From NCBI GenBank assembly GCA_903891085.1, contig CAITDJ010000148.1:1-36506 (forward strand): a stretch of DNA of 36,506 nucleotides, given 5' to 3'. The notes beneath the pieces were generated by a model. That model made no database searches, was not told where the DNA came from, and saw only the letters and a list, made by a program, of their open reading frames with translations. The DNA is from an uncultured Bacteroidota bacterium. GTDB lineage: Bacteria; Bacteroidota; Bacteroidia; Bacteroidales; F082. The stretch's first letter is position 1; every line of letters starts with the position of its first letter. A program made the translations under genes and the position numbers. Below are positions 7,559-15,874 of the stretch, one piece after another.

Positions 7559-8821
7559 ATGATGCAAAACCGTTTATTTTCCACCTCAATTTTACTATTT
7601 CTGTTAATTGGTATTCTTTCATGTAACAATGACAAGGATGACCCGGAACCCGCAATACCGATCTTAACATTGAATTTCACTGATAAATTCATCCCTGATC
7701 AAATTCCGGTGATTGTATTTATTTCAGAGCCTGATGGGAAAATCATCCTCGATACAACATGTAATTCAAACGGAACCTATGTTTTGTATGCGCCTGCCGG
7801 ACGAGTTATTCCTCAAAAAATGATGGTCACCGTGGTGAGTTCAGAGCTTTTTTGGCATAACCTGATTGCCCACATAAACACCTATACCGGTATTGACAAG
7901 GGTGTAATCTGGACTCTGCAGGGAACAAAGCCTGATACAATTACCAGTTCTCATATTTCGCTGGAGAATGTGCCGGTCATCAACGGGCCGATCCTTTATT
8001 CCGGATCTGGTTTTTACAACATGACATTTAATCCGACAAACCGGTCAATATTGAATTATAAAGTGCCTGATGACCTGTATGTTAAAATTCAGACAGAAGA
8101 AGGTCATTTTTATAAATTTGAGGAAGATTTATTGATAGGCGGAAACTACAACATAGATATGTCAAATGCATTATCAGCAGAAAGTCAGTCTGTTACATTT
8201 CCATTTCAGGTTGAGAACTATGAAGCCAAATTGTATGCATTTGAAGACGACAATTATGATTTTCCATTGCCGGTTCTTGCTGATTATGTCATCAGTGATG
8301 GCATGGCTACCAATGCAATTCATCTGAATTATCCACCTGGAGTGTTTTCGGGATTTCACACAGGAATCATGATTCAGGAAACTTATTCATCTGATATTTC
8401 ATGGTTTTATCAAACCGAAGGAGATATTCCTGATCAATTCTTGAAAGCTGAAGCAGCGATTCTGTCAACAGCATCGCAACCCGGGAAGTTAACGGTTGAA
8501 ACCAGCGGCTCGTTTGATATGGTGAGTGCACACTGGCAATTCATTGATCATGCATTGGTGTTTTATGAATGGCAGGCTTACGCATCTGATACAACAAAAA
8601 CGATGATTCTTCCTGAAATTCCTCCTGCATTTTTGAGAATGTTTCCGACAATCAGCCTCGATTCGATCAATTTTCAATTTGCTGAATTGACAGAATTTCA
8701 ACAACTTGATGGTTATGATGTATTGATTAATAAATTATTCGATCCCTTGCATCCCACGCAGATGAATCGCTACGAAGCCTCCTCCGTCAGAAAATCTGTG
8801 ATTCCGGCTGGCAAAAAATAA
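7559..8821 (+). CDS. Large lipoprotein of unknown function
   Basis: A 420-residue predicted lipoprotein: MMQNRLFSTSILLFLLIGILSC gives a hydrophobic signal with lipobox Cys22, followed by an acidic tether NNDKDDPEP. The first ~100 mature residues look like a carboxypeptidase-regulatory/Ig-like beta domain (SEPDGKIILDTTCNSNGTYVLYAPAG). The remainder is mixed beta-rich sequence with no motif I recognise. The ATG directly follows the stop of the outer-membrane protein gene, a configuration typical of coupled translation. It ends 8 bases from the stop of the convergent Cache lipoprotein gene with no terminator between. Function unknown; joint action with the two upstream proteins at the cell surface is the likeliest reading. 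Confidence 0.8.
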   Translation: MMQNRLFSTSILLFLLIGILSCNNDKDDPEPAIPILTLNFTDKFIPDQIPVIVFISEPDGKIILDTTCNSNGTYVLYAPAGRVIPQKMMVTVVSSELFWHNLIAHINTYTGIDKGVIWTLQGTKPDTITSSHISLENVPVINGPILYSGSGFYNMTFNPTNRSILNYKVPDDLYVKIQTEEGHFYKFEEDLLIGGNYNIDMSNALSAESQSVTFPFQVENYEAKLYAFEDDNYDFPLPVLADYVISDGMATNAIHLNYPPGVFSGFHTGIMIQETYSSDISWFYQTEGDIPDQFLKAEAAILSTASQPGKLTVETSGSFDMVSAHWQFIDHALVFYEWQAYASDTTKTMILPEIPPAFLRMFPTISLDSINFQFAELTEFQQLDGYDVLINKLFDPLHPTQMNRYEASSVRKSVIPAGKK

Positions 8822-8829
8822 AAGTGGCA

Positions 8830-9339
8830 TTATTCAAGGTAAACACCGGTACCGATAAAAAAATTTGTATTGGGAATCGATTCAACATAACCGAGTTTTT
8901 TCTTTTCCCCCGTATCGCCAGGTTTGATCCAATAAAACTCGACATAGCCACCTCCAAGTTGTGCCATAGATGAAAGATCCCGGATTACAAATTTGCCACG
9001 TGAATCAATATAATTGTACAGATTTTGCCCCTGTAAATCTTTTTGCCTTGCATGGGCGATATTGACACAGTCGAAATCATACACATAAAAATAGCCCGAA
9101 TTATCCGGATAGAAACTGATTGGATCAATTGCCCTCCTGATATAATTGATTTTAGTCGAATCGTCGGTCATTTCAATAACTGCTTCACCAATTGAAACAG
9201 CAAAAGAATGAACATAGGCAACAGCAATCTTCTTGTTCCACTCCAACAATTCTTCCGGCGAGATACTATTGTCTTTTTTGCATGAAATGAATAGTATCAG
9301 CATCATCGTGAATAGTATGAGATATCGTTTTGTCTTCAT
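8830..9339 (-). CDS. Free-standing Cache-domain lipoprotein
   Basis: A 169-residue lipoprotein whose mature part is a single sCache-type sensor domain. The lipobox is FISC with Cys20. The domain shows the hallmark order FYVYDFDCVNIAHARQKDLQGQNLYNYID, then GGGYVEFYWIKPGDTGEKKKLGYVE, then TNFFIGTGVYLE at the very end. Cache domains normally form the extracellular ligand-binding part of chemoreceptors and histidine kinases, binding small organic acids or amines; here no transmembrane helix or signalling domain follows. It could therefore be a periplasmic ligand-binding partner for a separate receptor or transporter. It faces the envelope cassette with 8 bases between stops. Fold is confident, role is not. 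Confidence 0.82.
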   Translation of the reverse strand: MKTKRYLILFTMMLILFISCKKDNSISPEELLEWNKKIAVAYVHSFAVSIGEAVIEMTDDSTKINYIRRAIDPISFYPDNSGYFYVYDFDCVNIAHARQKDLQGQNLYNYIDSRGKFVIRDLSSMAQLGGGYVEFYWIKPGDTGEKKKLGYVESIPNTNFFIGTGVYLE

Positions 9340-9362
9340 AACAGCGATCTATTTTATCCATC

Positions 9363-9370
9363 CAAATTTA
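9363..9370 (-). promoter_or_regulatory. Candidate -7 box of the Cache lipoprotein gene
   Basis: TAAATTTG on the - strand, a TAnnTTTG match 24 bases before the start codon. No clear -33 element. Confidence 0.4.
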
Positions 9371-9489
9371 GTAAAAAAGGACAGATAATAACTTTATTAA
9401 ATTTGAAATAGTGTTTTTAAGTAATATGAAGCAATTAATGTCGTCATTGAATTTTTGTAAATTTCACTATGGCAGATTTTTAAAAAATT

Positions 9490-9517
9490 GTCAATTGTCC
9501 ATTTTCAATTGTTCATT
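9490..9517. repeat. Degenerate 7-bp tandem repeat
   Basis: Read on the - strand there are four consecutive 7-mers: AATGAAC, AATTGAA, AATGGAC, AATTGAC. The copies differ at two or three positions. It resembles the 8-bp repeat at 15723-15786 in composition and in its intergenic position. Confidence 0.5.
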
Positions 9518-9680
9518 ACTAATTTAATCCATCGGGCTCCTCTTTGGGTTGCTTATCCGATACATTTTGCTCCCTTTTTGAATTGACAATGGGCCGAAAA
9601 AAAAACAAATTAGAATGTTAACAAACGAATACTTTTTTTAAATAATTTTAAGCCTTAATAAACGTAGGGTTTCTAACCAT

Positions 9681-9688
9681 TATTTTTG
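9681..9688 (+). promoter_or_regulatory. Candidate -7 box of the glycosylasparaginase gene
   Basis: TATTTTTG matches TAnnTTTG and lies 33 bases before the ATG at 9722. The -33 element is not clear. Confidence 0.4.
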
Positions 9689-9721
9689 TTATGTGGTTAT
9701 AAAGGGCTAAAAAACAATTAA

Positions 9722-10723
9722 ATGGCAAATCGAAGAAGTTTCATAAAACAATCCTTAATAGTGAGTGTTGCCACACTGTTACCATTAAAATTTATCAAAG
9801 CCGCCGAAACTTCAGATATTGAAGGTGACCTGACAGTGGATTCGGTGCAACCCATGGTCATTTCTACCTGGAGTCATGGCCTGCAGGCTAATGAAGCAGC
9901 CGGAAAAGTGTTGGAAGCAGGGGGTAATGCATTGGATGCGGTTGAACAAGGCGTTTGGGTTCCCGAAGCAGATCCGGAAGTGGAAAGTGTGGGACTCGGT
10001 GGTTTGCCCGATTCAGAGGGAAACGTCACACTTGATGCTTGTATCATGGCCCCCAATGGCAAGGCCGGCTCTGTTGCTTATCTGCAACATATTCTTCATC
10101 CGGTTTCAGTGGCACGTAAAGTGATGGAAAACACTCCGCATGTTATACTCACAGGGGAAGGCGCATTAAAGTTTGCCTTGGATAATGGTTTCGAAAAAGT
10201 GAATTTACTTACCGACAAGGCAAAATCAGCATGGAAGCAATGGAAAGCCTCAGGTGCGCGGTACGCACCAAATGCCAATTGGGAGAATCACGATACCATC
10301 GGATTGATTGCCATTGATGCTTCAGGTGATTTGGCAGGTGCCTGTACAACCAGCGGCATGGCCTTTAAACATCCGGGCAGGGTAGGAGACTCCCCAATTA
10401 TTGGTGCCGGCTTGTTTGTTGATAATAAAGTGGGCGCTGCAACTGCGACTGGTGAAGGCGAAGCAGTCCTGAAAACACTTGGTAGTTTTTTGATTGTTGA
10501 GTTTATGCGTAACGGCATGCATCCGCAACGAGCCTGTGAAGAAGCGATCCATCGGTTAACGGAGTCGGTGTTGGTGCACGAAAATATGCAGGTTGGCTAT
10601 CTGGCGGTGAACAAGGCAGGAAAAGTTGGCGCATTTGCCTTGCGTAAAGGGTTTCAATATGCTGTATATCAGCAAGGCGAGAACAGACTTGTTGAATCTG
10701 CCTATTTACTTGAATGGAAATAA
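9722..10723 (+). CDS. Glycosylasparaginase, N4-(beta-N-acetylglucosaminyl)-L-asparaginase
   Basis: A 333-residue N-terminal nucleophile hydrolase that splits the GlcNAc-Asn bond left when N-glycoproteins are degraded, giving aspartate and 1-amino-GlcNAc. The N-terminus MANRRSFIKQSLIVSVATLLPL has a twin-arginine motif and hydrophobic stretch, so Tat export to the periplasm is likely. Autocleavage should occur before Thr192 in HDTIG, giving alpha and beta chains. Substrate residues follow the family: GRVGDSPIIGAGLFVDN and AATATGEGE, nearly as in the well-studied Elizabethkingia enzyme. GAGLFVD and TATGEGE distinguish it from plain isoaspartyl peptidases, though that is the main alternative. It lies 137 bases upstream of the GH20/GH92 pair on the same strand and fits an N-glycan pathway. 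Confidence 0.93.
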   Translation: MANRRSFIKQSLIVSVATLLPLKFIKAAETSDIEGDLTVDSVQPMVISTWSHGLQANEAAGKVLEAGGNALDAVEQGVWVPEADPEVESVGLGGLPDSEGNVTLDACIMAPNGKAGSVAYLQHILHPVSVARKVMENTPHVILTGEGALKFALDNGFEKVNLLTDKAKSAWKQWKASGARYAPNANWENHDTIGLIAIDASGDLAGACTTSGMAFKHPGRVGDSPIIGAGLFVDNKVGAATATGEGEAVLKTLGSFLIVEFMRNGMHPQRACEEAIHRLTESVLVHENMQVGYLAVNKAGKVGAFALRKGFQYAVYQQGENRLVESAYLLEWK

Positions 10724-10860
10724 ATGATTTACAGTGAAATAAGTACAATTCGTTGCACACGGTTTGGTAAATCAAAATCCCATTATATCAGATTTAACCA
10801 AGAATTATACTAAAATTACCACAAACAGATTTAATCGTTTTCAATAAAAATAATTCAACA

Positions 10861-12711
10861 ATGGTTAAAAACGCAATTTTCTTATTTTTTGTGCTTCTAT
10901 TCGTGGGCTGCGAAAAAAAGGAAGCACCTCAGCTAAATATTATACCCCGACCATTGAAGTATTGGGTCAGTAGTAATACAATGAAATTTGACCAAAATAC
11001 ACGCATTATTTATGAAGATCCGAACCCGGCTCTGCGGCTTATGGCAGAGGATTTGGCGCATCAGATAGAGAATCATACTTCTTTTACACCTGATGTGATT
11101 GCACTTAGTATGGCGAAATCAATAGGTAACGATATTACGTTGACCGCGAACCTCAGCGATTCAGCTTATGGTAACGAAGGCTACCTGATGCAGCACAATG
11201 GCATGAAGTTTTTGAGTATTCAGGCCAACAGTGCCAAAGGTGTTTTTTACGGAATACAATCGTTCCTGCAACTGCTTTCGCCTCCAGGTGGTGAAAAACC
11301 GGATGAAATAGTGCTTCCGGCAATCTATATTGAAGACAGACCGCGGTTCATCTACCGTGGAATGCACCTCGATGTAGGACGTCATTTTTTTCCGGTCTCT
11401 TTTGTTAAACAATATATTGATCTGATGGCATTGTATAAATTCAACACACTACATTGGCACCTGACTGAAGACCAGGGCTGGCGGATCGAAATTAAGAAAT
11501 ACCCTCGATTGACTGAAGTTGGGGCTTGGCGAGATAAAACTATCGTTGGACATCAGTCGGATAGAGATAAATTGTTTGATAATGTGCGCTATGGGGGTTT
11601 CTACACACAGGAAGAAATTCGTGAGGTGGTTGATTACGCTTCCTTAAGAAATATCACAATCATACCTGAGATTGAAATGCCGGGTCATTCACTGGCAGCC
11701 CTTTCAGCTTATCCGGAAATGGGCTGCACAGGTGGTCCTTATAAAGTGAGCGGTGAATGGGGAGTGTTTGAAGATGTGTATTGTACAAAAGAACAGACTT
11801 TTACTTTTCTCGAAGATATTCTGACAGAGGTGATCGGCTTGTTTCCGGGAACATATATCCATATTGGTGGTGATGAGGTGCCCAAAACGCGTTGGAAAAA
11901 TTGTCCATCATGTCAGAAACGGATGAAATCTGAAAAAATTAAAACGGAAGAGCAATTACAGAGTTATTTTGTGCGTCGCATTGAAAAGTTTCTCGCCTCC
12001 CACAACCGCCATTTAATAGGTTGGGATGAGATTCTTGAAGGCGGTATTGCACCTGAAGCAACGATTATGTCGTGGCGTGGAATTTCCGGAGGAATTGAAG
12101 CTGCCCAGATGGGACATGACGTAATCATGACCCCCGGAAACTATTGCTATTTCGATCATTATCAGGGAGATCCCGAACTTGAACCATTGGCAATCGGTGG
12201 ACTGACAAAGGTTTCTGATGTATATGCATATGAACCCATACCGGAAGAACTAAGTTCGAATCGTGCCAGATATATTTTGGGTGCACAGGGAAATGTTTGG
12301 ACCGAATACCTGGCCAAACCACAAGATATTACCTATATGGTTCTGCCACGTATGGCTGCTCTGTCAGAAGTTGTTTGGTCACCTAAGGAAAAGCGGGATT
12401 GGAAATCATTTTATAAAAAATTACCCTATCATTTTTCATTGTATGAGGCGATGGGACTAACCTATAGTCAATCTGTTAACAATTTGTGCTTCAGGATAAA
12501 GGAAGATGAAAACAAGATAAATATGGTTAGCATTGAAAGTGAAATTCCGGATGCAGTAATTCATTTTACTACCAACGACAGTATGCCCGGAATTGGCTCA
12601 AAAAAATGGACAACATCGTTGCCCGTCAGTCAGATACATACGATCCATGCCGCTGCTTTTGTCGATGGCAAACAAATAGGTAAGGTTTTTACAAAAACAG
12701 TAAGTAAATGA
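10861..12711 (+). CDS. Beta-N-acetylhexosaminidase, GH20, lipoprotein
   Basis: A 616-residue exo-beta-N-acetylhexosaminidase that removes terminal GlcNAc or GalNAc by substrate-assisted catalysis. MVKNAIFLFFVLLFVGC is a lipoprotein signal with Cys17. Domains in order: GH20 N-terminal alpha/beta domain (IIPRPLKY to about 150), the TIM barrel beginning at RFIYRGMHLDVGRHFFP, and a C-terminal CHB_HEX-like beta domain from about 540. The catalytic Asp338-Glu339 pair lies in IHIGGDEVPKTRW; LHWHLTEDQGWRIEI and ILGAQGNVWTEY are further family signatures. Length is normal. GH92 starts 28 bases after its stop, so the two form an operon. Anchoring suggests it works in the periplasm or on the surface. 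Confidence 0.95.
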   Translation: MVKNAIFLFFVLLFVGCEKKEAPQLNIIPRPLKYWVSSNTMKFDQNTRIIYEDPNPALRLMAEDLAHQIENHTSFTPDVIALSMAKSIGNDITLTANLSDSAYGNEGYLMQHNGMKFLSIQANSAKGVFYGIQSFLQLLSPPGGEKPDEIVLPAIYIEDRPRFIYRGMHLDVGRHFFPVSFVKQYIDLMALYKFNTLHWHLTEDQGWRIEIKKYPRLTEVGAWRDKTIVGHQSDRDKLFDNVRYGGFYTQEEIREVVDYASLRNITIIPEIEMPGHSLAALSAYPEMGCTGGPYKVSGEWGVFEDVYCTKEQTFTFLEDILTEVIGLFPGTYIHIGGDEVPKTRWKNCPSCQKRMKSEKIKTEEQLQSYFVRRIEKFLASHNRHLIGWDEILEGGIAPEATIMSWRGISGGIEAAQMGHDVIMTPGNYCYFDHYQGDPELEPLAIGGLTKVSDVYAYEPIPEELSSNRARYILGAQGNVWTEYLAKPQDITYMVLPRMAALSEVVWSPKEKRDWKSFYKKLPYHFSLYEAMGLTYSQSVNNLCFRIKEDENKINMVSIESEIPDAVIHFTTNDSMPGIGSKKWTTSLPVSQIHTIHAAAFVDGKQIGKVFTKTVSK

Positions 12712-12739
12712 AATTCAACAATATAAATTTGGGTATTTT

Positions 12740-15724
12740 ATGTTAACACTTTTCCGGAAGATACAACATACGGTTTTTAATCTGAGATATTTATTGTTTT
12801 TTTCAATCATTTTTATTCTTGCATCCTGTGAAAGTAGTCATTCACCGGTTGATTATGTAAATCCATTTATCGGGACCGATGGCCACGGTCACACATTCCC
12901 CGGAGCGACTATGCCATTTGGGATGGTACAACTGAGTCCGGATACACGTAAAGATTCCTGGGATGGATGTTCAGGCTATCATTATTCTGATGATCAAATA
13001 CTTGGATTCAGTCACACCCATCTGAGCGGTACGGGTGTTGGCGATTATGGTGATATCCGTCTGATGCCAGCGGTCGGAAAACTGAAACAAGATGCAGGTA
13101 ACAGCGAAACTGATGGTTATCGGTCTGCTTTTTCTCATCAAGGCGAAAAGGCATCACCCGGTTTTTATTCGGTACTGTTGTCCGATTATCAAATTCAGGT
13201 TGAATTGACAACTACCGAACATGCAGGCTTTCATCGGTATACCTTTCCCCGAAGCAAGCAGGCCTACATTCTGGTTGATTTGTTCGAAAGTGTTGTATCG
13301 GAGCAAGTCCTGAATGCTGAAATCAGTATTATCAACGATTCAACAATAACCGGTTTCCGGCAAACCAAAGGTTGGGCGAGCGACCAGCATTGTTATTTTT
13401 ATGCCGTTTTCTCAAAGCCATTCAAATCATTTGGTATTCGTTGTGATGGAGAAGTAAAGAATCAGCAATCCAGGGCAACAGGAAAGAATCTGGTTGCCTG
13501 GGTTGATTACGAAACCAACGCCAATGAACAGATTCTGGTGAAAGTTGGCATTTCGGCAGTCGACATTGAAGGTGCGAAAAACAACCTGAACGCAGAGATT
13601 CCGGCATGGAGATTTGACCACACCCGCAAGCTGGCATGTGAGGCATGGAATCGGGAACTAAGCCGGATCAGGGTGGAAGGTAAGAGTAAAAAAGACAAAA
13701 CTGTTTTTTACACAGCCCTGTATCATACCATGATAGCACCGAATTTGTTTAGTGATGTGGATGGACGCTTTCGCGGGCACGATCGTAACATTCATGCTGA
13801 TACAGACATCAGGCGATATACCGTTTTTTCGCTCTGGGATACTTTTCGTGCCCTGCATCCCCTTTTCACAATCATACAACGCGAACGCACCAATGAGTTT
13901 ATCCACACTATGCTTGATATTTCAGATAAAGGGGGTTTGTTGCCTGTTTGGGAACTGGCTGGTAACGAAACCTGGTGTATGATTGGTTACCACGCAGTGC
14001 CAGTAATTGCAGATGCATGGGTAAATGGAATCCGCAATTTTGATGGCAACAATGCCCTGAAAGCCATGCAGAAAAGTGCCATGCATAATCAATTTGGGTT
14101 GGAATGGTACAAGCAAAAAGGCTACATCCCAGCAGACAAGGAAAGTGAATCGGTGAGTAAAACCCTCGAATATGCATACGACGATTGGTGTATCGCTACA
14201 ATGGCAGAGAGGTTGGGAAATGATTCGGTTAAAAATATATTTTATAAAAGGGCTGAATATTATAAGAACCTGTATGACCCGTCAACCAAGTTTTTTCGGG
14301 GTCGTCAAAACGGAGGATTTATTTCGCCTTTTGATCCCACACAGGTCAATTTTATGCTCACTGAAGCCAATTCGTGGCAATACAATTTTTTCGTGCCCCA
14401 CGATGTACAAACACATATTAGTATGATGGGAGGAGACGAAGCCTACGAAAATATGCTCGATCAATTGTTTATCGCACCTTCCGGTTTAAGTGGTCGACAA
14501 CAGGCTGATATTACGGGTCTTATAGGGCAATATGCCCACGGCAACGAACCAAGCCACCATATGGCCTATCTCTATAACTTTGTTCAGAAACCCGGAAAAA
14601 CACAGAAAATTGTAAAACGCATCATGGATGAAATGTATGCTGATAAGCCGGATGGTTTGAGCGGGAATGAAGATTGCGGACAGATGTCGGCCTGGTATGT
14701 AATGAGTGCAATGGGATTCTATCCGGTTACTCCTGCTTCAGGTATTTACGTTATCGGAACTCCACGTTTTGAAGAAGTGAATATTCAACTTGAGAATGGT
14801 AATTCTTTTTTAGTGAAGGCAAAAAACTTATCTGACAAAAATCAATGCATAAAGTCAGCTACGCTAAATGGAACCCCCTATTTCAAGTCTTTTATTTCAG
14901 CTGATGAAATTCAAAAAGGAGGTAAATTGATCTTTGTCATGGATACTGTTGCATCTGCAACTTTTGGAATTGGAGAGTTCAATTACCCTGTACAAAATAG
15001 TAAGAAAGAATCGCTTGTATCGGTACCATGGATAAAATCGGATGGTAAAACTTTTACTTCTGAACTTACAATTAGCATGGGTCATATTGATAGCGAGGCT
15101 GTTATTGCCTTCACTTCAAATGGTAAAGAACCAAGTTTGGCCTCGAAACATTATACCGAACCATTCAGCATAAATCGCACCACTCATCTCAAGGTCAGGG
15201 CTTTTAAATATGACAATGGCAGTGTAACTGAAAGTGCTGATTTCTTTAAAATAGCTGGTGGACGAACGATCACACTCGAAAATGATTACAATTTGCAATA
15301 CTCCGGTGGAGGAGACAATGCCCTTATTGACCATATCAGGGGAAGCAATGACTTTCGCACAGGGGCATGGCAGGGATTTCAGGGCGACGACCTGGTGGCA
15401 GTAATCGATTTGGGAAACCAGCAATTGGTCAAACGTCTGGAAATCGGATTCCTCCAGGATCAGAATTCATGGATATTTATGCCTCAATATGTTGAATTTC
15501 TGGTTTCTTCTGATGGGGAGCAATTCGAGTCGATGGGCAGGATTTATAGCAGCATCTCCGAAAAAGAAAACGGTGGTATTGTGAAGAGATTTGTAAAAAA
15601 GCTCGATAATCGGCTGGTGCGCTATGTGAAAGTGATTGGTTTGAATCGTGGTTATTGTCCCGACTGGCATATCGGGAAGGGTGAACCTGCCTGGGTTTTT
15701 GCAGATGAGATTGTTGTGGAGTAA
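12740..15724 (+). CDS. Alpha-1,2-mannosidase family, GH92, with extra C-terminal binding domains
   Basis: A 994-residue calcium-dependent exo-alpha-mannosidase of family GH92, which trims alpha-mannose from high-mannose N-glycans. A hydrophobic segment and lipobox ILASC near Cys30 indicate a lipoprotein. GH92 signatures are VNPFIGTDGHGHTFPGATMPFGMVQLSPD, GFSHTHLSGTG, YALYHTMIAPN-like TALYHTMIAPN, and GNEDCGQMSAWYVMSAMGFYP with the proposed catalytic acid Glu644. Typical GH92 proteins stop near 750 residues; here about 240 more residues follow: a CHB_HEX/Fn3-like domain (about 760-840) and an F5/8 type C (discoidin-like) carbohydrate-binding domain to the end. Operon partner of GH20. Which alpha linkage is preferred cannot be read from sequence. 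Confidence 0.94.
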   Translation: MLTLFRKIQHTVFNLRYLLFFSIIFILASCESSHSPVDYVNPFIGTDGHGHTFPGATMPFGMVQLSPDTRKDSWDGCSGYHYSDDQILGFSHTHLSGTGVGDYGDIRLMPAVGKLKQDAGNSETDGYRSAFSHQGEKASPGFYSVLLSDYQIQVELTTTEHAGFHRYTFPRSKQAYILVDLFESVVSEQVLNAEISIINDSTITGFRQTKGWASDQHCYFYAVFSKPFKSFGIRCDGEVKNQQSRATGKNLVAWVDYETNANEQILVKVGISAVDIEGAKNNLNAEIPAWRFDHTRKLACEAWNRELSRIRVEGKSKKDKTVFYTALYHTMIAPNLFSDVDGRFRGHDRNIHADTDIRRYTVFSLWDTFRALHPLFTIIQRERTNEFIHTMLDISDKGGLLPVWELAGNETWCMIGYHAVPVIADAWVNGIRNFDGNNALKAMQKSAMHNQFGLEWYKQKGYIPADKESESVSKTLEYAYDDWCIATMAERLGNDSVKNIFYKRAEYYKNLYDPSTKFFRGRQNGGFISPFDPTQVNFMLTEANSWQYNFFVPHDVQTHISMMGGDEAYENMLDQLFIAPSGLSGRQQADITGLIGQYAHGNEPSHHMAYLYNFVQKPGKTQKIVKRIMDEMYADKPDGLSGNEDCGQMSAWYVMSAMGFYPVTPASGIYVIGTPRFEEVNIQLENGNSFLVKAKNLSDKNQCIKSATLNGTPYFKSFISADEIQKGGKLIFVMDTVASATFGIGEFNYPVQNSKKESLVSVPWIKSDGKTFTSELTISMGHIDSEAVIAFTSNGKEPSLASKHYTEPFSINRTTHLKVRAFKYDNGSVTESADFFKIAGGRTITLENDYNLQYSGGGDNALIDHIRGSNDFRTGAWQGFQGDDLVAVIDLGNQQLVKRLEIGFLQDQNSWIFMPQYVEFLVSSDGEQFESMGRIYSSISEKENGGIVKRFVKKLDNRLVRYVKVIGLNRGYCPDWHIGKGEPAWVFADEIVVE

Positions 15725-15786
15725 TTTGAAAATTCGACAATTTGAAAATGTGACAATGTGACAATTTGATAATTCGGTAATTGGGA
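15723..15786. repeat. Degenerate 8-bp tandem repeat
   Basis: Starting at the last base of the GH92 stop region, eight consecutive 8-mers follow the pattern AAT(T/G)(T/C/G)G..: AATTTGAA, AATTCGAC, AATTTGAA, AATGTGAC, AATGTGAC, AATTTGAT, AATTCGGT, AATTGGGA. The first two pairs also form a 16-bp period. It fills much of the gap between GH92 and the C1 peptidase gene. Confidence 0.6.
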
Positions 15787-15848
15787 ATAACGCTTCGCTC
15801 TTACCTGTTTTGCCAACAAGCCGGCAAGATCAGACATAAATTCTTTAT

Positions 15849-15856
15849 TAACTTTG
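15849..15856 (+). promoter_or_regulatory. Candidate -7 box of the C1 peptidase gene
   Basis: TAACTTTG matches TAnnTTTG and ends 18 bases before the ATG at 15875. It overlaps an alternative upstream ATG at 15854, which argues that 15875 is the real start. Confidence 0.45.
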
Positions 15857-15874
15857 ACAAAACTTTTAAATTCC

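Larger units (their letters stand above)
9340..9721. other. 382-bp non-coding stretch
   Basis: AT-rich region between divergent genes. It holds a candidate - strand -7 box near the Cache gene (9363-9370), a degenerate 7-bp tandem repeat (9490-9517), and a candidate + strand -7 box (9681-9688). I see no credible ORF or structured RNA family in it. Confidence 0.6.
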
